Assembly (NCBI GenBank): GCA_030636765.1
Contig: DAOVWI010000015.1
Location: forward strand, 1-21,506
DNA: 21,506 nucleotides
Source of the DNA: Gemmatimonadales bacterium
Lineage (GTDB): Bacteria; Gemmatimonadota; Gemmatimonadetes; Palauibacterales; Palauibacteraceae
Direction: 5' to 3'
Made by a program: the position numbers and the translations under genes
Notes under the pieces: generated by a model
Told to the model about the DNA's origin: nothing
Databases searched by the model: none
Seen by the model: the letters and a program-made list of their open reading frames with translations, nothing else
Shown: positions 14,881-21,506 of the stretch, piece by piece
Position numbering within the stretch: the first letter of the stretch is position 1
How the letters are laid out: every line of letters starts with the position of its first letter

Positions 14881-16566
14881 CTAGGCTCCCACAGCGCCGT
14901 CGCCGGCAGCCCCTGAGTCGTCCTCGCCGGCAGTCACCGCACCTTCCGCGGATAGCTGCATGTGAAGTCGCCACCACTCCTCCGCCCGATCCCGGTTCCA
15001 CTCGTGATCCAAACCGCAGCCCGCGAGCTGGCTATCGAGCTCGCCAGCGCTTTGGGGCCGGCTCGCCGGGTCCTTCTCCAGACAGGAGAGAATCACGCGC
15101 TCCAGCGATTCGGGAACGTCGATCTCGGTCCGCATGGAGGGAGGCACCGGCTGGGCCTGAACGTGCAGAACAACCGTCGAGAGCGGGGTGTCTCCCTCGA
15201 AAACCGGCTGGCCGGTGAGGAGCCAGTAGCCAACGCACCCGAGCGCGTAGAGGTCGGCTCGGCCATCGACTCGCGTCCCCATGGCCATTTCCGGCGCCAT
15301 GAAGGCCGGCGTGCCGGTCAAGGCTCCTGCCTCGGTGAGCTCGGTGGCGCCCGGCTGAGAGTCCTCGCTCGCCTTCACCAGACCGAAATCGAGTACCTTG
15401 ACGAAATCGTGATCCGGTCCGAGACGGCAGGCGAAGATGTTGGCCGGCTTGATGTCGCGGTGGATCATGCCGCGGTCATGCGCCTCGCCGAGTGAGTGGC
15501 ACACCTGGCGCAGCAGGTAGACGGCTCTCCCCGCCGAAACGGGACCGAACCGTTCAACGAGCTCCTTCAGGTTCAGTCCGTCGAGAAGCTCCATGACGTA
15601 GTAGAACGAACCTTCTTCGGTCACCCCGAAGTCGTATAGATCGATCGTGTGCGTCGAGCGGAGAGTGGCCGTCGCCTGGGCCTCCCGCTCGAAGCGGCGG
15701 ACGACCGCCCGGCGGCTTCCTCGGTCCATTCCGAGCATTTCAGGCCGGATCAGCTTGATGGCGGCCGGGCGCGCCAGCATCCGATGCTTCGCTAGCCAAA
15801 CCTCACCCATGCCTCCCATACCCAGGCGCTCGCCGAGCTCGTAGCTCCCGATCTCGTGGGCCTTCTTCAGGTGCCTTCCGAACCGGTAGATCCCGCGAGA
15901 GATGAGGAACGCGATGCCCGCGCACAGATAGGTCGTCGATGCGTAGTATGCCAGAAACACGCCCACCGGCACATCGAGGCTCGTGGCCCCGACGGACTTC
16001 GAGAGAATAACGGTCAACGGCCCTGCCGAGGCTGCCGCGAGCGCTGCTAGCAGGGCCTTGCCGGGGGTGTTAGGCGCGATCAGAGGAAAGATGACGATCC
16101 AGACGCACTCCCACGGGATCCCGGTGAGGGCGGACATGCTGATCGCCTTCTCCAGCCAGGCGTCGAGGTTGCCCGCAGCTGGAAAGATGCCCCATACGTT
16201 CGCGAAGGCGATGCCGAACGCGCCCGCAACCTCGAAGATGAGTCCCAAGTCCAGGAGGACGTGGGGTCGGACCCTCGCGTATCGAGAGATCAGGTAGACG
16301 GCGAGTCCCAGGAGGATCGAGACGGTCGCAACCACCGTCGAGAAGTGGCTCAGGAAGGTGCTCAGAGGCACCTCCCAAAGCCCAAGGGCATAGGGCCCGA
16401 AGTAGGCGAGCGAGTATACCGCGGCGTAGAGTAAGGCCGCGTGCCCCAGACGCACCGACGCCTCCCGGAGGAGACCCGGCGGGAGAACGCTGCCCGAGCT
16501 CGGGAAGAGCCCAGGGCCCGGAGTAGGCGTGGTGCTGGCCTTATGAAGGCGGGTGTGTTGCTTCAT
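14881..16566 (-). CDS. membrane-anchored Hanks-type Ser/Thr protein kinase
   Basis: The product has 561 residues. The first ~225 hold about six hydrophobic segments (near 42-62, 76-95, 103-124, 152-165, 170-190 and 200-224). A cytosolic kinase domain from about 241 to 515 follows. It shows the Gly loop LGMGGMGEV (248-256), Lys271 in AAIKLI, HRDIKPAN (369-376), DFG (393-395) and APE (424-426), so it should be active. There is no PASTA domain. Bacterial kinases of this class more often have a single central membrane helix, so the multi-span N-terminus may be a membrane sensor. The ATG at 16566 is chosen because the longer frame to 16911 runs through porB out of frame and shows no domain. It starts 59 bases after porB and may be cotranscribed with por. 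Confidence 0.9.
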   Translation of the reverse strand: MKQHTRLHKASTTPTPGPGLFPSSGSVLPPGLLREASVRLGHAALLYAAVYSLAYFGPYALGLWEVPLSTFLSHFSTVVATVSILLGLAVYLISRYARVRPHVLLDLGLIFEVAGAFGIAFANVWGIFPAAGNLDAWLEKAISMSALTGIPWECVWIVIFPLIAPNTPGKALLAALAAASAGPLTVILSKSVGATSLDVPVGVFLAYYASTTYLCAGIAFLISRGIYRFGRHLKKAHEIGSYELGERLGMGGMGEVWLAKHRMLARPAAIKLIRPEMLGMDRGSRRAVVRRFEREAQATATLRSTHTIDLYDFGVTEEGSFYYVMELLDGLNLKELVERFGPVSAGRAVYLLRQVCHSLGEAHDRGMIHRDIKPANIFACRLGPDHDFVKVLDFGLVKASEDSQPGATELTEAGALTGTPAFMAPEMAMGTRVDGRADLYALGCVGYWLLTGQPVFEGDTPLSTVVLHVQAQPVPPSMRTEIDVPESLERVILSCLEKDPASRPQSAGELDSQLAGCGLDHEWNRDRAEEWWRLHMQLSAEGAVTAGEDDSGAAGDGAVGA

Positions 16567-16625
16567 CCTGGAAACACGAACATCCCTTTCACGATGCCCC
16601 CTGGCGTATTCGAGATCGGCCAGGC

Positions 16626-17588
16626 TTACTTCTCTGCGCGGGTCTCCTCGTACGGAAACTCCTCCGCTAACACCTTCAGCCGCTCGAAACGCTCCCGGCA
16701 GATCCGGCGCGTCGCAGCCAGGTCGATCTCGTCGTCCCCGAAGCGTCGCTGGCGCCGGTAGTACTCCGCCGGATCGGTCCAGGCCGGCTCCAGATTCATG
16801 CGATAGGTCCTGCCGCCCCAGACCTCGTATAGGAGGAAGAGACCACTCGACACGGCCTGGCGCACCAGCTCCACGGACTCGCTCGGCTCCGACTTCCAGC
16901 CGGTCGGACACGGCGAGTGCATGAGCAGGAAGCGCATGCCGCTGATCGACAGCGCCGTGTGGATCTTGCGGGCGAAGTCTTCCGGGTGGGCGATGGAGAG
17001 GGTCGCCGCGTAGGGGATGCGATGGGCGGCCATGATCGCGAGGATATCCTTCTTCTCCTCCGTCTTCCCCAGGGGCGTGGTGGTCGTGCGGGCACCAGGA
17101 GGCGTGGCGGAGGAGCGCTGGCCGCCCGTGTTTCCGTAGATCTCGTTGTCGTAACAGAAGTAGATGATGTTCTCGTCCCGCTCGGCCGCCGCGGAAAGCG
17201 TGGCGATCCCGATGTCGTAGGTGCCGCCGTCGCCCGCCCAGCAGATCACCTGGCCGGTCTCCTCGTTGAGGTCACGGATGCTGGCGATGCCCGAGGCGAA
17301 GGCCGCCGCCGAGGCGAAGGTCGTGGCGACCGTCGGCACGCCGTAGCTCGTCGTGGGGAACGCGCCGGCCGTCACGATGCCGCAGCACGCCGGGATCGCC
17401 AGCGTGCAGGTCTCTCCCGCCTCCGCCAACGCGCGGCCAAGCATCGTCAGCCCCACGCCCATCCCGCAGCCGCCGCAGTTGGTGTTGCCGGGGCGGAGAA
17501 GACACTCCTCCGTGCACGGAATCGCAGGGGCTTCGGGACCGCCTAGCGTGCCAGAAGGGTCTCGCGGCGAGCCGCTCAGGGCAGTCAT
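16626..17588 (-). CDS. porB: 2-oxoacid (pyruvate):ferredoxin oxidoreductase, beta subunit
   Basis: This thiamine diphosphate-binding subunit catalyses CoA-dependent oxidative decarboxylation of a 2-oxoacid, or the reverse. Its 320 residues match the family. The ThDP/Mg motif is GDGGTYDIG (119-127) with YDNEIYGNTGGQRSS (146-160). Cys38 and Cys41 (NCGGCGMG), Cys68/69 (PACCG) and Cys227 (SPCPTGW) are placed to hold the [4Fe-4S] cluster of PorB. The GDGGTxDIG and YDNExYxNTGxQRSSxTP blocks resemble pyruvate enzymes more than 2-oxoglutarate enzymes. The start overlaps the porA stop as ATGA, so the subunits are translationally coupled. Confidence 0.94.
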   Translation of the reverse strand: MTALSGSPRDPSGTLGGPEAPAIPCTEECLLRPGNTNCGGCGMGVGLTMLGRALAEAGETCTLAIPACCGIVTAGAFPTTSYGVPTVATTFASAAAFASGIASIRDLNEETGQVICWAGDGGTYDIGIATLSAAAERDENIIYFCYDNEIYGNTGGQRSSATPPGARTTTTPLGKTEEKKDILAIMAAHRIPYAATLSIAHPEDFARKIHTALSISGMRFLLMHSPCPTGWKSEPSESVELVRQAVSSGLFLLYEVWGGRTYRMNLEPAWTDPAEYYRRQRRFGDDEIDLAATRRICRERFERLKVLAEEFPYEETRAEK

Positions 17589-18778
17589 CGGTTGCCCCCC
17601 TTCCCGTCCGCCATGCCCATCCAGACCGGCTTGCCCGCCTCCACCCGGCCGCCGAGATCGGCGATGACGTCTTCGATCATCGCCGGCGTCACGTCACCGC
17701 CGCACAGGCCCGTCAGGTATCCCTGGATCACCAGCCCATCACGGTCCCCCTGGAAGAGCGCCCGCAGCTCCTGGCAGAAGATGCCGCCGATCCCGGCGGC
17801 GTAGTTCCGGTCCAGGACCGCCACCTTCGCCGCGCCGCGGCAGGCCTCCCGCACCGCCGACTCCGGGAAGGGACGGAACATCTTGATCTTGATGAGGCCG
17901 AGCCTCTCCCCTTCCTCGCGCCTTCGCCGCACCACCTCGCGCGCCGTCGTGGCGATGGATCCCGAGACGACGAGCACCTGCTCGGCGTCCTCCGTGGCGA
18001 ACGTCTGGACGGCCGCGCCGGGATCGCGCCCCAGCTGCTCGATGAACGCCTTTCGGCACTCGCCTAGCACCTCGTCCACGCGCTCCATCGCCTCGTCGAT
18101 CTCCAGCCTCAGCGACATCGCGACGTCGGGCCAGACCAGGCCGCCCAGCGTCGTGGGACTCTCGTGGCGCATCCGGTGAGGGAGATCGAGTTCCGGCACG
18201 TACCGATCGACGTCGGCCTGGTCGGGCAGCGAGGTCCCGGTCTGGGTGTGCGACAGGATGAATGCGTCCATGGCGACCAGCGCGGGCAGCAGAATCCGCC
18301 GGTCCTCGGCCAGACGGAACGCGAGCAGCGTCGTGTCCAGCACCTCCTGATTGTCCTCGCAGTAGAACTGCAGCCAGGGAAAGTCCCGGAGCATCAACGT
18401 GTCACCCTGGTCGGCCCAGATATTCCACGGCGGGCCCAGAGTTCGGTTCACCGCCACCATGACGATCGGCAGCCGGTAGTAGCCGGCCACCATGATGTTC
18501 TCGACCATGTAGGCGATCCCGTTCGAGGAGCTGGCAGTGAAAGCCCGTGCGCCGGCCAGCGACGCTCCCATCGACACGGCCATCGCGCTGTGCTCGCTCT
18601 CCACCGGCACGACCCGCGTCTTCGTGAACGGGAACTTCGCCACGTACTCGACGATCTCTGTCTGCGGCGTGATCGGGTAGATGCCGCAGGCGGCGCCGCG
18701 CGCCCCGCGGTTCGCCTCGGCGGCCGCGCTGAGGGCGTATCCAGCGGCGTGGTTGCCCGTTACGAGCTTGAGAGGCAT
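17585..18778 (-). CDS. porA: 2-oxoacid (pyruvate):ferredoxin oxidoreductase, alpha subunit
   Basis: This is the alpha subunit of the heteromeric pyruvate:ferredoxin oxidoreductase, holding the ThDP pyrimidine-side domain and the substrate-binding loop. It has 397 residues. GIYPITPQTEIVEYVAKF, VESEHSAM, ASSSNGIAYMVENIMVAG and WNIWADQGDTLMLRD match PorA of pyruvate enzymes closely. DAFILSHTQ and the domain II segment LIKIKMFRPFPESAVREA follow. ATG 18778 has AGGAG about seven bases upstream. A GTG directly before it (18781) is an alternative. It lies ten bases after the PorG-GltD-ferredoxin fusion gene and overlaps porB by four bases, forming a three-gene complex operon. Confidence 0.94.
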   Translation of the reverse strand: MPLKLVTGNHAAGYALSAAAEANRGARGAACGIYPITPQTEIVEYVAKFPFTKTRVVPVESEHSAMAVSMGASLAGARAFTASSSNGIAYMVENIMVAGYYRLPIVMVAVNRTLGPPWNIWADQGDTLMLRDFPWLQFYCEDNQEVLDTTLLAFRLAEDRRILLPALVAMDAFILSHTQTGTSLPDQADVDRYVPELDLPHRMRHESPTTLGGLVWPDVAMSLRLEIDEAMERVDEVLGECRKAFIEQLGRDPGAAVQTFATEDAEQVLVVSGSIATTAREVVRRRREEGERLGLIKIKMFRPFPESAVREACRGAAKVAVLDRNYAAGIGGIFCQELRALFQGDRDGLVIQGYLTGLCGGDVTPAMIEDVIADLGGRVEAGKPVWMGMADGKGGNR

Positions 18779-18788
18779 CACCCGGCTC

Positions 18789-21074
18789 CTATAGCTGACT
18801 CATCAGGATCACGTTGCGCGGACACTCGGTCACGCAGACTCCGCAGCCCTTGCAGTACGCGTAGTCGAAAACGAGATCGTGGCCCACCCGGCTGAGCACA
18901 CCCTCCGGACAGTACGTCACGCAGAGATCGCACTCGTTGCACACCCCGCATGAGAGACAGCGCTTCGCCTCGGCCGGATCCGTGAGACCCATGTGGATCT
19001 CGTCGAAGGTCGATCGACGAGCCTCGGGCGGCGCGGCGGTGCCCTCCGAGGAGGGCAGCCTCTCGAAGAGGTGGAGCCTCATCGCGTCAGCGCGGATCAC
19101 CTCGTCCTGCCAGATGTCCACGTCCCGCCGCCGCTCCGCGTGCTCGGTGATCTCCACGTGTGCGCCACTCAGCGCGTTGTGGATCTGGATCGCGGATCGA
19201 CGGCCACTCCCGATGGCCCCTGCCACGGTGCCTTCGTTCGTGGCCAGATCTCCCACAGCGTAGACCGGAGTCTCCAACAGGCCGAGGAGCCGCTCCCCCT
19301 CCCGTACCTCCGTGCCCTCCGGGAAGACGCTCATGTCCGGGGACTGTCCCAGCGCCAGGATCAGCCGATGGCAGACGATCTCGAAATCGGAGCCCTCCAC
19401 CTCCACCGGCCGGCGCCGACCCGACTCGTCCGGATCGCCGAGCTCCATGCGGCGGCACGTGAGATGGTACCGCCGCCGGCCGGTCTCATCGGATCCATCG
19501 GGCCGCAAGACCACCGGCTGGGTGAGGAACTCGATCGGCACCCCCTCCTCCAGCGCCTCCTCAACCTCCTCTCGAATGGCCGGCATCTCGTGCCGCGAGC
19601 GCCGGTACACGACCCGGACACTTCGCGCGCCCAAGCGCAACGCCGATCGAACCGAGTCCATGGCCGTGTTCCCACCCCCCACCACGATCACGTCCTCGCC
19701 GTCCACCCGGACCTTGTTCCGGTGGGCCTGATCGAGGAAGTCGATCCCCTGCACCACGGCGTCCGTGTCGCCCACCCCGAGGCGCAGGCTCCGGAGCTCC
19801 TGAAGGCCGGTCGCCACGAGAACGGCATCGTACGCCCGAGAGAGGTCCAGCAGCTCCCGCCGATCGATGGGGTGCCTGGTCACGACCTGCACCCCGAGGC
19901 CCATAACCCGGCCGATTTCCCGATCCAGCACTTCCTCGGGCAGGCGGAACTCGGGAATCCCCGTTCTAAGCAGTCCGCCGATCTCCGGCCCGGCCTCGTA
20001 GACGGTCACGTCGTAACCGAAGCGAGCCAGGTGGTAGGCGGCAGAGAGGCCGGCCGGGCCGGAACCCACCACCGCCACGTGCTCCGACCGGATGGCGAGT
20101 GGCTCGACGACGGCCCGGCCGCGATCGCCCGCCCAGCGCTCCAGCTGGCGCACGTTGACGGTTTCGTCCAGCTGGATCCGATTGCAGGACTCCATGCACG
20201 GCGCGGGGCATACCCTGCCGCACACCGCCGGGAACGGCGTGGTGCGCAGGAGGATGTCGAGCGCCCGGTCCGTCTCGTCCAGAGCGAGGGCCTGGAGGAA
20301 GCCCTGCACGTCGTTCCCGGCGGGACACACGTGGTTGCACGGGGGCACGTACTGCTGGCGGCGCGGCTGCTCGGTCGCCCACTGGCCGGTCTGGATTCCC
20401 GGGAGGCCCCCACCCGCTCCCTCCACGAAGCTCGGGCCTCGACCGGCCCGAGCACACGTGGGCCGGGCCTGCGTCGTCCCGTTCCCGGTCGGCGCCTCCG
20501 CCGGGGCCGTCGCCTCCCCGGCGAGCGGCGTCTCGAGACGCTGGAGACGCTCGTACGCCAGAGCGGCCGCTGTGGTGTTGGGGCCCGTAAAGCCGAGATG
20601 CTCGAGCGCGGCCTGCATCTCCTCGAGCTCGAAGCCCAGCATGGCTCCCACGGCACCCGCCAGCGCGGTATTGACGATCGGGACGCTTCGGGTGCCCAGC
20701 CTGTTGTCGCGGGCGATCGATGTGGCGTCGACCGTGGCGAGCCGGTTGAGCGGGTACCGTTCGGCGAACGCCTCGGGCGACTCCTGGGTGTTGATCAAGA
20801 TCCATCCGCCCGGCTTGAGGCCACCCGTGATCGCCGGACCTACCAGCGTCGGATCGAGCACGATCACGTGGTCGGGCTCGTAGATGAGGTTTCGGTTGGC
20901 GATCGGCTCGTCGTCGTAGCGGCAGAACGCCTGGAGCGGCGCTCCGGATCGCTCCGCAGCGTACAAGCCGAACGCCTGCACGGATTGGTCCAGGAGGAAG
21001 CGCGACGTGGCGATGATCTTCGCCAGCGTCACTCCACCCTGACCTCCCCGGCCGTGGATGCGGATCTCGACCAT
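18789..21074 (-). CDS. fused PorG - GltD-like flavoprotein - ferredoxin subunit of 2-oxoacid oxidoreductase
   Basis: One 761-residue chain holds three modules. Residues 1-~183 are the PorG (gamma) domain, beginning MVEIRIHGRGGQGGVTLAK. A Gly/Pro/Ala-rich linker runs to about 235. Residues ~240-650 are a GltD-like flavoprotein. Its N-terminal Fe-S cysteines are C246, C250, C285, C289, C293 and C297. Its FAD loop is VAVVGSGPAGLSAAYHLA, and its NAD(P) loop is VIVVGGGNTAMDSVRSAL with VVYRRSRHEMPA. Residues ~700-761 form a two-cluster ferredoxin (C712, 715, 718, 722 and C741, 744, 747, 751) with an extra C706-x2-C709 pair. PorA and PorB follow directly. The fusion suggests internal electron transfer between pyruvate oxidation and NAD(P). 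ATG 21074 is chosen because the longer frame upstream has no recognisable domain. Confidence 0.93.
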   Translation of the reverse strand: MVEIRIHGRGGQGGVTLAKIIATSRFLLDQSVQAFGLYAAERSGAPLQAFCRYDDEPIANRNLIYEPDHVIVLDPTLVGPAITGGLKPGGWILINTQESPEAFAERYPLNRLATVDATSIARDNRLGTRSVPIVNTALAGAVGAMLGFELEEMQAALEHLGFTGPNTTAAALAYERLQRLETPLAGEATAPAEAPTGNGTTQARPTCARAGRGPSFVEGAGGGLPGIQTGQWATEQPRRQQYVPPCNHVCPAGNDVQGFLQALALDETDRALDILLRTTPFPAVCGRVCPAPCMESCNRIQLDETVNVRQLERWAGDRGRAVVEPLAIRSEHVAVVGSGPAGLSAAYHLARFGYDVTVYEAGPEIGGLLRTGIPEFRLPEEVLDREIGRVMGLGVQVVTRHPIDRRELLDLSRAYDAVLVATGLQELRSLRLGVGDTDAVVQGIDFLDQAHRNKVRVDGEDVIVVGGGNTAMDSVRSALRLGARSVRVVYRRSRHEMPAIREEVEEALEEGVPIEFLTQPVVLRPDGSDETGRRRYHLTCRRMELGDPDESGRRRPVEVEGSDFEIVCHRLILALGQSPDMSVFPEGTEVREGERLLGLLETPVYAVGDLATNEGTVAGAIGSGRRSAIQIHNALSGAHVEITEHAERRRDVDIWQDEVIRADAMRLHLFERLPSSEGTAAPPEARRSTFDEIHMGLTDPAEAKRCLSCGVCNECDLCVTYCPEGVLSRVGHDLVFDYAYCKGCGVCVTECPRNVILMSQL

Positions 21075-21125
21075 CGAAAAAGCTCTCCTATCTTGCCTGC
21101 AAGCTAGGGAGCCCTCTGCAGCCGG

Positions 21126-21158
21126 TCTGTCGGGCGGATTTCGCGACGGGATGTGGTG
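21126..21158 (-). promoter_or_regulatory. 33-base upstream element of the por operon, shared with the S15 hydrolase gene
   Basis: On the plus strand it reads TCTGTCG, 19 bases, TGTGGTG. It matches the copy at 9717-9749 at 24 of 33 positions with identical spacing. It lies 52 bases upstream of the por fusion ATG in the only substantial gap before the operon, so it may be part of the promoter or an operator. Confidence 0.45.
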
Positions 21159-21169
21159 GAATCTCCCGC

Positions 21170-21190
21170 ACGGGCCCTTCAGTTGCCCGT
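21170..21190 (-). terminator. possible hairpin at the end of the edge gene
   Basis: ACGGGC at 21170-21175 pairs with GCCCGT at 21185-21190 across a nine-base loop, a perfect six-base G+C-rich stem. It spans the stop of the edge gene. No T-run follows on the minus strand, so a role as intrinsic terminator is doubtful. Confidence 0.22.
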
Positions 21191-21506
21191 CAGTCCGCCG
21201 GCAGCCGCCGCGGCCAGCGCCAGGGACCCGGGCAAATCCTGACGAAGAGCCTGCATGGCGATCGGGATGCCGAAGCTCGCGGCGCCCGCGCCGATACCGC
21301 CCTCGCACGAGTTGGGAGGCGCCGTCGAGATGCGCCTCGTCGAAGCCGACTCGGGCCCCCAGTACATGAAGCCGAGCGCTCCAGCCGTGGTCCCGGCACC
21401 GTTCGGCAGCACGGCCTGGACGTAATCCCCCGTCGCCTTTTGCAGGGAGGCGTCGAAGTTCGTGCATTCGGGCGCGGCCTTTCGGCCGGTCACGGCATAC
21501 AGGCTG
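21179..21506 (-). CDS. C-terminal part of an unrecognised protein, cut by the window edge
   Basis: The frame is open from the window edge to a TGA at 21181-21179, about 108 residues. I do not recognise the family. The visible part includes YAVTGRKAAPECTNF, then a Gly/Ala-rich GGIGAGAASFGIPIAMQAL, and ends AAAAAGGLTGN. It contains two cysteines, and its small-residue-rich tail is compatible with a packed core or membrane-near segment. A GTG at 21493 is in frame, but the frame stays open beyond it, so the true start is probably outside. The stop lies 104 bases before the por operon. A short ORF by chance in G+C-rich DNA cannot be excluded. Confidence 0.45.
   Translation of the reverse strand, partial: SLYAVTGRKAAPECTNFDASLQKATGDYVQAVLPNGAGTTAGALGFMYWGPESASTRRISTAPPNSCEGGIGAGAASFGIPIAMQALRQDLPGSLALAAAAAGGLTGN

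Noticed and set aside
16567..16911. N-terminal extension of the kinase into porB
   Set aside because: It reads porB in another frame and has no domain. ATG 16566 leads directly into the membrane region.
18993..21107. Plus-strand open frame of 704 codons opposite the por fusion
   Set aside because: It lies opposite three consecutive recognised domains, and its own translation is low in hydrophobic core residues.
21075..21467. N-terminal extension of the por fusion to 21467
   Set aside because: The PorG family start MVEIRIHGRGGQGG lies at 21074. The extension crosses the intergenic element and the edge gene and shows no domain.

Overview
The window is G+C-rich bacterial DNA, almost fully coding, with short intergenic gaps and no stretch above 300 bases without a gene. 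Several traits suggest a free-living bacterium such as a Gemmatimonadota member or a neighbouring lineage: a ProC of the CGIAF type that I associate with Bacteroidetes-like lineages, Tat-exported oxidoreductases, a membrane Ser/Thr kinase and a Tlc-type carrier. This placement is an inference with modest confidence. No rRNA, tRNA, CRISPR array, transposase or phage gene was seen.

Left part (1-6351). A minus-strand operon runs iorA-like (2Fe-2S subunit), iorB-like (molybdopterin subunit), proC, then a small Cys-rich protein. Diverging from it is a plus-strand pair: a GMC flavin oxidoreductase and a Tat-signal 'gluconate 2-dehydrogenase subunit 3' protein. Both modules look like exported, electron-transfer-linked oxidoreductases. 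Each carries a start-region anomaly. IorB has an in-frame amber codon (3412-3414) just after its Tat hydrophobic core. The GMC gene has no ATG/GTG/TTG that keeps its first Rossmann strand, and only an ATA codon sits behind a purine-rich ribosome site.

Middle (6377-14846). Citrate synthase, an exported S15/CocE-type serine hydrolase and a large lipoprotein-like sulfatase-superfamily protein lie on the minus strand. The last has Thr where FGly sulfatases have Cys or Ser. On the plus strand follow a class II glutamine amidotransferase (YafJ/EgtC type) and a Tlc/NTT-family nucleotide-carrier homologue.

Right part (14881-21506, all minus strand). The order is: the C-terminal part of an unrecognised protein at the edge, a 2-oxoacid:ferredoxin oxidoreductase operon, then a membrane-anchored Ser/Thr kinase. 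The oxidoreductase is the most distinctive system here. Its first gene fuses PorG (gamma), a GltD-like FAD/NAD(P)H domain with its own Fe-S region, and a two-cluster ferredoxin (delta) in one 761-residue chain. PorA and PorB follow. The layout predicts a pyruvate:NAD(P) oxidoreductase whose electron path to the nicotinamide is built into the complex. With citrate synthase it would sit at the pyruvate/acetyl-CoA node.

A 33-base element (TCTGTCG, 19 bases, TGTGGTG) lies upstream of both the por operon and the S15 hydrolase and may be a shared control site.
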